Source: an uncultured Dehalococcoidia bacterium (GTDB lineage Bacteria > Chloroflexota > Dehalococcoidia > Lucifugimonadales > UBA1123). From it: a stretch of 64,000 bases of DNA. The translations under genes and the position numbers were made by a program. Below, piece after piece: positions 49,719 through 58,268 of the stretch. Every line of letters starts with the position of its first letter. Positions within the stretch are counted from its first letter, which is position 1. The stretch lies in NCBI GenBank assembly GCA_958296105.1, contig OY282441.1, positions 965,800 to 1,029,799 on the forward strand. Reading direction: 5' to 3'. The notes below the pieces were generated by a model. The model saw only the letters and a program-made list of their open reading frames with translations, was not told where the DNA came from and ran no database searches.

Positions 49719-52193
49719 TTATGTAGCGGATACCACCGAGAAGGGGGATTCGGCTTTCACGGTTAGCTCGCCGCCGTCTATGTCTATTATGGCGGTGTCG
49801 GCTGGGCCTAGGCGGCCTGCGAGGATGGCATCGGAGAGTTTGTCTTCGACGTGATCCTGAATGACGCGGCGCAATGGCCTTGCGCCGAAGATGGGATCGT
49901 AGCCCTTCTCCACGAGCCAATCTTTGGCTTCGTCAGTGACGACGAGGTCGATTCCCTTTTCGATCAGGTTGGAGGTGACGTCCTTCAACTCGATTGGGAT
50001 GATCTGGTGCATGTGTTCGCGGTTGAGCGAGTGGAACACCACGCTTCCATCTATTCTGTTGAGGAACTCCGGTCTGAAGAAGCGCTTGACCTCGTCGAGG
50101 ACGTTGGTCTTCATGCGCTGGTAGGCTTCGTCCTCGCTCTGGCCCTGCCCGGATCTAGCGGCGAAGCCGATGGAGCGGTCCTGTCTGATCAGGTCGGAGC
50201 CGATGTTGGACGTCATGGCGACGATGGTGTTGCGGAAGTCCACCTGTCGGCCCTTGGAGTCGGTCAAGTGACCGTCGTCGAAGATCTGGAGGAGTATGTT
50301 GAACACCTCTGGGTGCGCCTTCTCGATCTCGTCGAGAAGTATGACGCAGTATGACTTGCGTCTGACGGCTTCGGTCAGCTGTCCGCCGTCGTCGTAGCCG
50401 ATGTAGCCGGGAGGGGCGCCGACCAGCCGAGCGACGGAGTGGCGCTCCATGAACTCGGACATGTCTATTCGGATGAGGGCGTCCTCGGAGCCGAACAGGA
50501 ATTCGGCGAGTTTTCGGACGAGCAGCGTCTTGCCCACGCCGGTCGGTCCCAGGAACATGAATATTCCGGTGGGGCGTCTGGGGTTCTTCAGTCCGGCGCG
50601 GGCGCGGCGGACTGCCTTGGACACCAGAGTGATCGGCTCGTGCTGGCCGATGACCTTCTCGTGAAGAACCTCTTCCATGTTGATGAGGCGCTCGGTCTCG
50701 GTCGCGGCGAGTCTGGTTACGGGGATGGACGTCCACATGCTGACGACTTCGGCGATGTCCTCCTCGGTCACGATCGGCTTCTCGTCGGATTGCTCGTCCT
50801 TCCAGTCCTGCTCCAGCTCGCGGAGCTTGTCGGAGATGCTCGCCTCGCGGTCTCTCAGCTCGGCGGCGAACTCGTACTGGCGTCCGGCGATGGCTTCGTC
50901 TTTCTCTTTTCGGACGCTCTCCAGCATTCTGGTTACTTCCTTGACCGAGAGCGGCGCGGTGGTGAAGTTGATTCTGACGCGGGAGGCGGCTTCGTCTATG
51001 AGGTCGATGGCTTTGTCGGGAAGGAAGCGGTCTGCGATGTAGCGCGAGGCGAGGGTCGCTGCCTGCTGAAGCGCTTCGTCGGTGATCTCCAGCCCGTGGT
51101 GTTCTTCGTACTGGCCCTTGACGCCTCTGAGAATGTCTACGGTCTCTTCGGTGCTGGGCTCCTCGACCCTGACGGGCTGGAAGCGGCGTTCCAGGGCGGG
51201 GTCGCGCTCGACGTACTTGCGATAGTCGTCGAGCGTGGTTGCGCCGATGGTTTGCAGCTCGCCTCTGGCGAGTGAGGGTTTGAGGATGTTGGCGGCGTCG
51301 ACTGCGCCTTCGGCTGCGCCGGCTCCGACCATAGTATGAACTTCGTCTATGAAGAGGACGCAGTTGCCGGAGCTTCGTATCTCCTCCACGACCTTCTTGA
51401 GGCGCTCTTCGAACTCTCCTCTGTACTTGGTGCCGGCGACCAGCGCGCCCATGTCCAGGGTGACTAGACGCTTGCCCTGAAGGGTGCTTGGGACATCGTT
51501 GTCGGCTATGCGCTGGGCGAGCGCCTCTACGATGGCGGTCTTGCCGACTCCCGGCTCGCCTACCAGCACGGGGTTGTTCTTGGTGCGGCGGCTGAGTATC
51601 TGGGTGACGCGCTGGATCTCTCTGTCGCGTCCGACTGTCGGGTCTAGCTTGGCGTCTCGCGCGGCTTTGGTGAGGTCGATGCCGAGCTGGTCCAGGGTGG
51701 GGGTGCGCGAGCTGGATCTTCCGCGTCCGCCGCTCTGGGACTGCTGCACGTTCTGGCTGAGGATGCGGCTGGTCTCGGCGCGTATCTTGTCCAGGGTGAC
51801 TCCGAGGCTTTCGAGGACGCCGGCGGGGACGCCCTCGCCCTCTCGCATCAGGCCGATCAAGAGGTGTTCGGTGCCTATATAGGTGTGGTTGAGGCGGCGC
51901 GCCTCGTCCACTGCCAGCTCGATGACCTTCTTGGCCCTGGGGGTGAGGCCGATCTCGCCGGTGGACGCTCGTTCTCCTCTGCCGATGATGAACTCGACTG
52001 CGGAGCGTACCTTGGGAAGCTCGACTCCGAGGTTTGTCAGCACCTTGGCGGCGACTCCGTCGGTCTCTCGGACAAGGCCAAGAAGAATATGCTCGGTGCC
52101 GATGTAGGTGTGGTTGAACCGTTGAGCTTCTTCTTGGGCAAGGGAGAGGACTCTGCGCGCCCTCTCCGAGAATTTCTCAAACCGACTGGCCAT
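49719..52193 (-). CDS. clpC: ATP-dependent Clp protease ATPase ClpC
   Basis: An 824-residue AAA+ unfoldase. Two Clp-N repeats ([32 protein letters not shown]), D1 Walker [10 protein letters not shown] (about 215), a UVR segment within the middle domain ([17 protein letters not shown], about 430), and D2 Walker A GPTGVGKT (about 555), with sensor [15 protein letters not shown]. ClpC form rather than ClpB (UVR present, length). mcsA and mcsB are not adjacent. It lies 46 bp after rpsA. Confidence 0.96.
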   Translation of the reverse strand: MASRFEKFSERARRVLSLAQEEAQRFNHTYIGTEHILLGLVRETDGVAAKVLTNLGVELPKVRSAVEFIIGRGERASTGEIGLTPRAKKVIELAVDEARRLNHTYIGTEHLLIGLMREGEGVPAGVLESLGVTLDKIRAETSRILSQNVQQSQSGGRGRSSSRTPTLDQLGIDLTKAARDAKLDPTVGRDREIQRVTQILSRRTKNNPVLVGEPGVGKTAIVEALAQRIADNDVPSTLQGKRLVTLDMGALVAGTKYRGEFEERLKKVVEEIRSSGNCVLFIDEVHTMVGAGAAEGAVDAANILKPSLARGELQTIGATTLDDYRKYVERDPALERRFQPVRVEEPSTEETVDILRGVKGQYEEHHGLEITDEALQQAATLASRYIADRFLPDKAIDLIDEAASRVRINFTTAPLSVKEVTRMLESVRKEKDEAIAGRQYEFAAELRDREASISDKLRELEQDWKDEQSDEKPIVTEEDIAEVVSMWTSIPVTRLAATETERLINMEEVLHEKVIGQHEPITLVSKAVRRARAGLKNPRRPTGIFMFLGPTGVGKTLLVRKLAEFLFGSEDALIRIDMSEFMERHSVARLVGAPPGYIGYDDGGQLTEAVRRKSYCVILLDEIEKAHPEVFNILLQIFDDGHLTDSKGRQVDFRNTIVAMTSNIGSDLIRQDRSIGFAARSGQGQSEDEAYQRMKTNVLDEVKRFFRPEFLNRIDGSVVFHSLNREHMHQIIPIELKDVTSNLIEKGIDLVVTDEAKDWLVEKGYDPIFGARPLRRVIQDHVEDKLSDAILAGRLGPADTAIIDIDGGELTVKAESPFSVVSAT

Positions 52194-52239
52194 TGGAAGG
52201 GTCTCCTCTTCGCAAAGTGGGGCGGCGGAAGGCGGGTAG

Positions 52240-53412
52240 TTAGAAGTACCGCTCTTCGGTCGCCTGCTTCAGGCTCAATCCCAATCTTCTGCGCTCTGGC
52301 TCGATACGCAGCACCTTGACGTAGATCTGCTCGCCTTCCCTCACGACTTCCCGAGGGTGGTTGATCATTCTGGACGAGAGCTCGGAGATGTGGATGAGTC
52401 CCTCTATGGAGTCCTCGACGCGGGCGAACGCGCCGAAGTTGGTGAGCTTGGTGATGGTGGCATTCACGACCTCGCCCACGCGCAGGCGCTGGTGAATGGT
52501 CTCCCACGGCTCCGGCTGGAGCCTGCGGAGGCTCAGGGCGATCTTCTTGTTTTCGGCATCGACTCTCAGCACGAACACTTCGAGCTGCTGGCCGACGCTG
52601 ACGACCTCTTCGGGGGTGTTGACCATGCTCCACGAGAGTTCGGAGATGTGGATGAGGCCGTCTGCGCCTCCGAGGTCCACGAACGCGCCGAAGCTGCTGA
52701 TGCCGGTTACTACGCCCTTGCGGGTCTCGCCTTCCTCCAGCTCCTGGATGAGCTTGGCTTTGAGGGCGTCCCGGGATTCCTGTACGGCTTGTCGCTCGGA
52801 GAAGATGGCGCGGTTGCGGCTGCGGTTGACCTCCAGCACCTTCATCTTGAGGTCTTTGCCGATTTCGGCGTCCTGCGCCTCCTGGAGGGTCATCTGCTCC
52901 TCCTCGGACAGGCGCTGGTCGTTCTCTTGGTATAGGCGGAAGCGCTCTCTCGGCACGGAGACGAGCTGGGACATAGGCACGAAGCCCTGTACGCCCTCGA
53001 CCTCCACGATGGAGCCGCCGCGGTTGAATCCGGCGATCTTTCCCTCGATCACCTCGCCGGCGTCCATCGCCTTTTCGAGGTAGCGCCAGCCCTGTTCGCC
53101 GATGGCTCTGTCTACGGACAGGATGGCGGGGCTGTCGCCCGTCTCGGTGCGCACCACCATGGCGATGATGGATCCGCCGATCAGGCTGTCCATGTCGGGG
53201 GTGTCCACGGTGCGCATCTCGTGGGCGGGGACGTGCGCTTCGGACTTCTGTCCGATGTTGACGAAGAGTCCGTCGGACGCGTCGGCGCTCATTATGACGC
53301 CTTCGACGACGTCTCCTCTGCGGACGTTTTTGGTTTCGCCCATCATTTCTTCGAGCAGCTGCCCCATGTCCTCTTCGGCTGGAGCGAGCTCTTGGTGTTG
53401 TTCAGTAGTCAT
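52240..53412 (-). CDS. rpsA: 30S ribosomal protein S1-like, four S1 domains
   Basis: 390 residues with S1 motifs at about 30-95, 115-180, 205-275 and 290-360 (RGDVVEGVIMSADASDGLFVNI, FGAFVDLGGADGLIHISELS, FGAFARVEDSIEGLIHISELS). It lacks the six-domain length of proteobacterial S1 and matches the shorter Chloroflexota/Firmicutes form. ATG at 53412 is set by the promoter: the in-frame ATG at 53454 lies inside the -10. GGAAAG is upstream. Confidence 0.92.
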   Translation of the reverse strand: MTTEQHQELAPAEEDMGQLLEEMMGETKNVRRGDVVEGVIMSADASDGLFVNIGQKSEAHVPAHEMRTVDTPDMDSLIGGSIIAMVVRTETGDSPAILSVDRAIGEQGWRYLEKAMDAGEVIEGKIAGFNRGGSIVEVEGVQGFVPMSQLVSVPRERFRLYQENDQRLSEEEQMTLQEAQDAEIGKDLKMKVLEVNRSRNRAIFSERQAVQESRDALKAKLIQELEEGETRKGVVTGISSFGAFVDLGGADGLIHISELSWSMVNTPEEVVSVGQQLEVFVLRVDAENKKIALSLRRLQPEPWETIHQRLRVGEVVNATITKLTNFGAFARVEDSIEGLIHISELSSRMINHPREVVREGEQIYVKVLRIEPERRRLGLSLKQATEERYF

Positions 53413-53452
53413 TGTTGTTGCAACTTTCCGGTATGTAGGATCAGGCAGATCC

Positions 53453-53481
53453 ATTATATGCAATGATATGCGGCTGGTAAA
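53453..53481 (-). promoter_or_regulatory. Sigma70-type promoter for rpsA-clpC-radA-larC
   Basis: On the minus strand: TTTACC (53481-53476), 17-base spacer, perfect TATAAT (53458-53453). Start near 53446 gives a 34-nt leader. The rest of 53482-53744 shows no gene; it holds a few GC palindromes and, near 53720, a G-rich stretch downstream of the 5S gene. Confidence 0.7.
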
Positions 53482-53744
53482 GCCGCCCATGCCCATCGAG
53501 CAGCCCGAGAGGGGAACAGACAAGAGGGGCATTCGATTGGAAACTCCGCGCCGACCATCCCTAGCGATTTAGTAGAAGTGTGCTGATTGTAACACGGCGG
53601 GAATGGGCTGAAAAGGCGTTAACGCGCCTGAGTATGGGCAACCGCGCCAAGCGCCGATGATCTGGGACGCTGACAGCAGGCGCGCGCGCCGTGTTTTCGG
53701 GCGTCAGTGGGGGAAGGGGAGGGGCGCCTTGCTTGTGAGGAGTA

Positions 53745-53862
53745 CCCTGGCAGTGACCTATTTTCCCACACCCTTGCAAGTGCAGTATCGTCGGCGCTGA
53801 AGCGTTTCACTTCCGTGTTCGGGATGGGAACGGGTGGGGCCGCCTCGCTGAAACCACCAGGG
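53745..53862 (-). rRNA. rrf: Orphan 5S rRNA
   Basis: 118 nt on the minus strand. The 5' CCCTGGTGGT pairs with 3' ACTGCCAGGG. Conserved loop sequences CCCACCCGTTCCCATCCCGA, ACACGGAAGTGAAACGC and GCGCCGACGATA are present. No 16S or 23S lies on either side: rpsA is downstream and an IscA-like gene upstream. Confidence 0.95.
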
Positions 53863-53876
53863 AAATTCCGAGATGG

Positions 53877-53906
53877 AGTATAGCGGCGCGGTCGAGGGGG
53901 TGTCAA
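53877..53906 (-). promoter_or_regulatory. Dedicated promoter of the 5S gene
   Basis: On the minus strand: perfect TTGACA (53906-53901), 18-base spacer, TATACT (53882-53877). It lies 14 bases from the mature 5S end. Confidence 0.8.
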
Positions 53907-53911
53907 ATTTC

Positions 53912-53940
53912 TTGACTGCTCTATGGCGGCGTGCTAGCAT
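53912..53940 (+). promoter_or_regulatory. Promoter of the IscA-like gene
   Basis: TTGACT (53912-53917), 17-base spacer, TAGCAT (53935-53940) with a TGC extension. It is back-to-back with the 5S promoter: the two -35 boxes are five bases apart. Confidence 0.65.
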
Positions 53941-54005
53941 GGCGACCAAGACGAGCTTCATTTCGTCATGTTCGGAAATACAGACACGTCTCGGAGGTAA
54001 TGCGC

Positions 54006-54443
54006 GTGGCGACTACAAAGCTGCTGGAAGTGAGCGACCTGGCCGCCCAGAAGTTCAGGGATGTCCTCGAAGAGCAGGGTGAGAGCGACGGTATGCTCCG
54101 AGTCATGGTCATGGCCGACCCGCATGGCGGCGGGGTTCAGTACATGCTCAGCGTGGAGGAGGAAGCGGGCGAGAACGATTTCGTGATCGACGCGGATCGG
54201 ATTCAGGTTCTGGTGGACGCGGACAGCGCGCCGCTGCTCGACGGCTCCACCATCGACTACATGGAAGGGCTGATGCGAAGTGGCTTCGTCATCAGCAATC
54301 CCAACTTGCAGGGACACGGCGGAGGCGGCGGGTGTGGATGTGGCGGCGGCGGCGGTGGATGTGGCGGCGGCGGCGGTGGATGTGGCGGCGGCGGCGGTGG
54401 ATGCGGGTGCGGCGGCGGCGGTTGTGGATGCGGCGGTCACTAG
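54006..54443 (+). CDS. IscA/HesB-like protein with a Gly/Cys repeat tail
   Basis: The first ~100 residues are a HesB/IscA/ErpA fold: KLLEVSDLAAQKFRDVLEEQ, LVDADSAPLLDGSTIDYMEG, GFVISNPN. Canonical members carry one Cys in G-C-S-G-x-x-Y and two more in C-G-C near the end. Here the first site reads PHGGGVQYM (Cys missing). The C-terminus is replaced by a 43-residue tail of Gly with eight Cys and two His, made from 21-bp repeats. GTG at 54006, eight bases after GGAGG, is preferred; ATG at 54000 is only two bases from GGAGG. It may carry or store Fe-S or another thiophilic metal; function unproven. It could also be a modified-peptide precursor, but the fused fold argues against this. Confidence 0.85.
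   Translation: MATTKLLEVSDLAAQKFRDVLEEQGESDGMLRVMVMADPHGGGVQYMLSVEEEAGENDFVIDADRIQVLVDADSAPLLDGSTIDYMEGLMRSGFVISNPNLQGHGGGGGCGCGGGGGGCGGGGGGCGGGGGGCGCGGGGCGCGGH
54339..54401 (+). repeat. Three exact 21-bp repeats encoding C-G6
   Basis: Units at 54339, 54360 and 54381, each one Cys codon then six Gly codons (GGC x4, GGT, GGA), with related sequence on both sides. Prone to copy-number change without frameshift. Confidence 0.9.
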
Positions 54444-54534
54444 ACGGCGGCTTCCGGCTTCCGAGTGAGTATCGAGATCGAGCGGAGCGGCTGTGCCGCT
54501 CCGCTTTTGGTTCTTGCGCGGCTTCGGATGTGTC

Positions 54535-54576
54535 ACCCTCGCGCTGTCCCCTCTCACATCTAGGGAGGGGAGTCTG
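54535..54576. repeat. CACCCTCGC / CCCCTCTCACATCTAGGGAGGGG palindromic repeat
   Basis: Same family as the three copies near 43217-43316: CCCTCTCACATCTAGGGAGG. Confidence 0.7.
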
Positions 54577-54605
54577 ATCAGAGTCGATCGGCTGGCAGGC
54601 GGCAA

Positions 54606-55319
54606 TTGATCTTTTCTACGCTCGATCTACTTATGAACGACCCTGTCTTGGGTGTCATAACGCTGGCGACGCTGTGCGCGTCTCTGGTCATCTGCATAAC
54701 GGTTCACGAGTTCAGCCACGCATACGCCGCTACGGAGCTGGGAGACTGGACGGCCAGGGGGCTTGGACGTCTGAGCCTGAATCCGCTCAGGCACCTGGAC
54801 CCGGTTGGGACGGCGCTGATATTCTTCGCGGGGTTCGGGTGGGGCAAGCCTGTGCCTGTGAACGCGCGCTATCTGCGCGTGGGCGAGCGGCCGGGCATGG
54901 CGCTGGTGGCGCTGGCTGGGCCGGCGTCCAACATCGTCGCGGCGGTGCTGTTCGCCATTCCGCTGAGGGTGGGCGTGGCGGATACTGCGCTGGGCGGCGC
55001 GTCTGTGTTCGGGGCTGGGTCTGGCGGCGTCTTGGGATACGCGGGATACGCGCTGACGTCTCTGGTGTTCTGGAACCTGATCTTGGCGACGTTCAATCTG
55101 CTGCCGATAGCTCCGCTGGATGGGTTCAAGGTCGCGCTGGGGCTGCTCCCGCGCAGCCTTGCCGTCCCGTTTGCGCGGCTGGAACCGTACGGGCCGGGCA
55201 TCCTGCTGCTGATCATCGCGCTGGGGTTCTTCTCTCCGAACCTTCGGATCCTGTCGGGAATCTTGAGGCCGATGGTCAATTTGCTCGGACAGATCATTCT
55301 TGGAAGGCCGCTTCTGTGA
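54606..55319 (+). CDS. M50/site-2-protease family membrane metalloprotease
   Basis: A polytopic protein of about 237 residues: zinc motif HEFSHAYAA in the second helix (about 35-45), and N-L-L-P-I-A-P-L-D-G (about 167) supplying the third ligand, so it is a compact S2P of the bacterial FkpB/YwhC type without a PDZ domain. It may cut transmembrane regulatory proteins; target unknown. TTG at 54606 opens the frame; ATG at 54633 is an alternative, with a weak ribosome site for both. Confidence 0.9.
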   Translation: MIFSTLDLLMNDPVLGVITLATLCASLVICITVHEFSHAYAATELGDWTARGLGRLSLNPLRHLDPVGTALIFFAGFGWGKPVPVNARYLRVGERPGMALVALAGPASNIVAAVLFAIPLRVGVADTALGGASVFGAGSGGVLGYAGYALTSLVFWNLILATFNLLPIAPLDGFKVALGLLPRSLAVPFARLEPYGPGILLLIIALGFFSPNLRILSGILRPMVNLLGQIILGRPLL

Positions 55320-55352
55320 TAGTCTGTTGTGAGTAATCGAGGAGGCGCCAGT

Positions 55353-56351
55353 ATGGATCGAATAGCGATCATCGGGGTTGGGCCTGTGGGCGTGTCCATT
55401 GGGCAGTCGCTCATGGCGCGCAAACTGAACAGCACCGAAGTCGTCATATCTACGAGCGACCGCAATACGGCATCCACCATTTCCAAGATGGACGCTGCCC
55501 ACAAGGTGGAAAGCAATCTCAGGGCTGCCATGACGGGGGCGCAGCTGGTGGTCTTGGACGCGCCGGTGGGCGAGATGCGCGACCTGATGGACACGATAGG
55601 GCCGATGGTGGAGCCGGGGGCGGTGGTGACGGACACGGTGAACATCAAGGCTCCGGTGATGCGCTGGGCGAAGGAGTTCTTTCCGCAGGACGCCAGCTTC
55701 GTGGGCGGGCATCCGCTGCTGAAGGCGGCGCCCGAGTCTATCGAGGCGGCTGACCCATCGGTGTTCAGGGGGGCGAAGTACACGGTGACGCCTGCGGAGG
55801 GGGCGGACGAGCAGGCTATCCGCACAGTGGTTGGCCTGGTGGAGGCGCTGGGGGCGAGGCCGGTCTTTCTGGATCCGGCGGAGCATGACTCCTACGCGGC
55901 GGCGATGCACCATCTCCCGGTGGTCATGTCTTCGGCGTTCGTCACGACTACCGCCGGAAGCAAGGGCTGGCGCGAGATGCACCAGCTGGCGGAGTCTCAG
56001 TTCAACGTGTTCGGGAAGCACGCCGCCAACCACCCGGAGGACAACGAGGCGGTATGTCTCGCCGACCCGAAGGCGCTCGTCCACTGGATAGATCAGCTGA
56101 TACTGGAGCTGTACAACTATCGCAACGAGATAGGCGAGGACAGCGACGCGCTGGTGGAGCGCTTCACGAAGGCTTGGGAGCTCAGGGCGAAGTGGGAGGC
56201 GGACGCGGTGGTGCCGCAGACGGCTGCCAAGATCCCGAACGCGGGGGACTCGATGATGAGTGTGTTCCTCGGCGAGAAGCTGGCAAGCCGTCTCAGGCAG
56301 AACAAGGACGATGACGAGGACAGGTTCAAGCTGCCAGGAAGGCGCAGGTAA
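55353..56351 (+). CDS. tyrA: Prephenate dehydrogenase
   Basis: 332 residues: NAD loop IAIIGVGPVGVSIGQSLM, DAPVGEMRDLMD, VTDTVNIKAPVM, FVGGHPLLK (catalytic His region), AAMHHLPVVMSSAFV. It makes 4-hydroxyphenylpyruvate for tyrosine. ATG at 55353 has AGGAGG upstream; the frame is open to GTG 55329. No ACT domain, so feedback control differs from the Bacillus enzyme. It overlaps aroA by one base. Confidence 0.9.
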   Translation: MDRIAIIGVGPVGVSIGQSLMARKLNSTEVVISTSDRNTASTISKMDAAHKVESNLRAAMTGAQLVVLDAPVGEMRDLMDTIGPMVEPGAVVTDTVNIKAPVMRWAKEFFPQDASFVGGHPLLKAAPESIEAADPSVFRGAKYTVTPAEGADEQAIRTVVGLVEALGARPVFLDPAEHDSYAAAMHHLPVVMSSAFVTTTAGSKGWREMHQLAESQFNVFGKHAANHPEDNEAVCLADPKALVHWIDQLILELYNYRNEIGEDSDALVERFTKAWELRAKWEADAVVPQTAAKIPNAGDSMMSVFLGEKLASRLRQNKDDDEDRFKLPGRRR

Positions 56352-57649
56352 TGGAGCGGACGGTAGAACACAGGGCGAGGCTCGAAGGCGCGGTGATCCC
56401 GCCGGGGGACAAGTCCATATCGCACAGGGCGGCGCTGCTCAACGCAATCGCCGATGGCGATGCGCGCGTGTCCAACTTCTGCGTGGGGGACGACCGCTCA
56501 TCCATGCTCGGATGCCTTCGCGGGCTGGGCGCTGGAATAGAGGAGCGCGGCAGCGGCGGCGAGGAGCATTTCATCATAAGGGGCGGGGGCAAGCTGGGCC
56601 TGTCCGAGCCTGATGACGCGCTCTACTCGGGCAACAGCGGAACGACGATGCGGCTGGTCTCGGGTCTGCTGGCGGCGCTGCCGTTCTTCAGCGTGATAAC
56701 GGGCGACGCCTCTCTGAGGCGCAGGCCCATGAAGCGCATACTTCTTCCGCTGGAGATGATGGGGGCGCGCGTGATGGGACGAGGCGGCGGCTCGCTGGCG
56801 CCGCTGGCGTTCGAGGGCGGATGCCTTCGCGGGATAGAGTACGAGATGCCGGTTGCCAGCGCGCAGCTGAAATCCTGCATCCTGATCGCGGGGCTGTACG
56901 CCGAGGGCGAGACGACGGTCGTACAGCCAGCGGAGTCGCGCGATCACACGGAGCGGATGATGGGCGCGATGGGGGCAGACGTAGAGAAGGACGGCCTCAG
57001 AGTCACGGTTCGCCCCTCGAATCTGAAGCCTGTCGATATACAGGTGCCGTCCGACATCAGCGGCGCGGCGTTCTGGCTGGTGGCTGGGGCGGCGCATCCG
57101 AACGCGCGGGTCACGGTCAGGGGGGTGGGCATAAATCCGTCTCGCACCGGCGTATTGGACGTTCTGCGCGAGATGGGCGCGAACATCCGCGTGGAGAACG
57201 CGCGCGAGGACGGCAACGAGCCTTCCGCCGACCTCGTGGCGGAGTCCAGCGATCTGCGCGGCATAGACATCGGCGGGGAGATCATCCCGCGCGTCATAGA
57301 CGAGCTGCCGGCGCTGGCTATGGCTGCATCGCAGGCGCGGGGCGTGACCACGATAAGGGACGCCGCGGAGCTGCGGGTCAAGGAGTCCGACCGCATATCC
57401 GCCACGGCGGAGGGGCTGAGCGCGCTGGGCGCGAAGATACGCGAGACGGACGACGGGATGACGATAGAGGGCGGCGCGAAGCTGCGGGGGGCGGAGGTCG
57501 CCAGTCACGGAGACCACCGCATCGCCATGACTATGGCGGTTGCCGGACTGGTGGCGGAGGGGACGACGGCGATCGGCGAGGCGGACGCGGCGGACGTGTC
57601 CTACCCATCGTTCTGGGAGACGCTGGACAGGCTGGGGGCGGGGGGCTGA
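56351..57649 (+). CDS. aroA: 3-phosphoshikimate 1-carboxyvinyltransferase (EPSP synthase)
   Basis: 432 residues: PPGDKSISHRAALL, LYSGNSGTTMRLVSGLL, RRRPMKRIL, ELRVKESDRI, ASHGDHRIAMTMAVAG. All substrate-binding signatures are intact. It sits in a tyrA-aroA-gmk run with one-base and near-zero spacing. Confidence 0.97.
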   Translation: MERTVEHRARLEGAVIPPGDKSISHRAALLNAIADGDARVSNFCVGDDRSSMLGCLRGLGAGIEERGSGGEEHFIIRGGGKLGLSEPDDALYSGNSGTTMRLVSGLLAALPFFSVITGDASLRRRPMKRILLPLEMMGARVMGRGGGSLAPLAFEGGCLRGIEYEMPVASAQLKSCILIAGLYAEGETTVVQPAESRDHTERMMGAMGADVEKDGLRVTVRPSNLKPVDIQVPSDISGAAFWLVAGAAHPNARVTVRGVGINPSRTGVLDVLREMGANIRVENAREDGNEPSADLVAESSDLRGIDIGGEIIPRVIDELPALAMAASQARGVTTIRDAAELRVKESDRISATAEGLSALGAKIRETDDGMTIEGGAKLRGAEVASHGDHRIAMTMAVAGLVAEGTTAIGEADAADVSYPSFWETLDRLGAGG

Positions 57650-57650
57650 G

Positions 57651-58253
57651 GTGGGCGGCGTTTCGGTCTGCCAGAGGCGGCGCGGCGGCCGCCTTTTCGT
57701 GATTTCGGGGCCGTCCGGCGTGGGCAAGGACGCGGTGATTTCCGTGATGAGGGGAATGGGGCTGGGCTGCCACTTCGCCATCACTGCCACCACGCGCGCC
57801 ATCAGGCGCGGCGAGCGGGACGGGGTGGACTACATCTTCGTATCGGAGGCGGAGTTCCGAGACATGATCGCGTCCGACGGGCTGCTGGAGTGGGCGGAGG
57901 TCTACGGCAATCTGTACGGAATCCCCAAGCGGCAGGTCTCCGAAGCGCTCGAAAGCGGGCTGGACGTCATAGCGAAGATAGACGTTCAGGGCGCGGCGAC
58001 TGTACGCGGCATCTTTCCGGACGCCGAGCTGATATTCCTGGAGCCGCCGGACGAGGGCGCGCTGGTCAGACGGCTGAGAGCGCGCGCCACCGAGTCCGAA
58101 GACGCGCTCGGAGTCAAGCTGCGCGCGGCGGAGCGCGAGATGGGAGAGGCGGCGTGGTTCGACCGCCGCGTTGTCAACGAGGACGGCGGGATCGAGAAGG
58201 CAGCCGAGTCGATAGCCGAGATCGTTCGGAGCGGAAGGCAGCGGAGCGCGTGA
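57651..58253 (+). CDS. gmk: Guanylate kinase
   Basis: Phosphorylates GMP. 200 residues from GTG at 57651, one base after the aroA stop: P-loop ISGPSGVGKDAV, TTRAIRRGERDGVDYIFV, WAEVYGNLYGIP, IDVQGAATV, and RRVVNEDGG near the C-terminus. The longer open frame to 57540 lies inside aroA. Confidence 0.95.
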   Translation: MGGVSVCQRRRGGRLFVISGPSGVGKDAVISVMRGMGLGCHFAITATTRAIRRGERDGVDYIFVSEAEFRDMIASDGLLEWAEVYGNLYGIPKRQVSEALESGLDVIAKIDVQGAATVRGIFPDAELIFLEPPDEGALVRRLRARATESEDALGVKLRAAEREMGEAAWFDRRVVNEDGGIEKAAESIAEIVRSGRQRSA

Positions 58254-58268
58254 ACAGGAGTGGCGAAG

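Noticed and set aside
53413..53744. Gene between rpsA and 5S
   Set aside because: No frame with a ribosome site and family-like sequence; region holds the rpsA promoter and GC palindromes only.
54312..54443. TOMM/microcin-like Gly-Cys peptide precursor
   Set aside because: The Gly/Cys stretch is fused in frame to a HesB fold with a good start, and no cyclodehydratase genes are nearby. It is kept only as an alternative reading.
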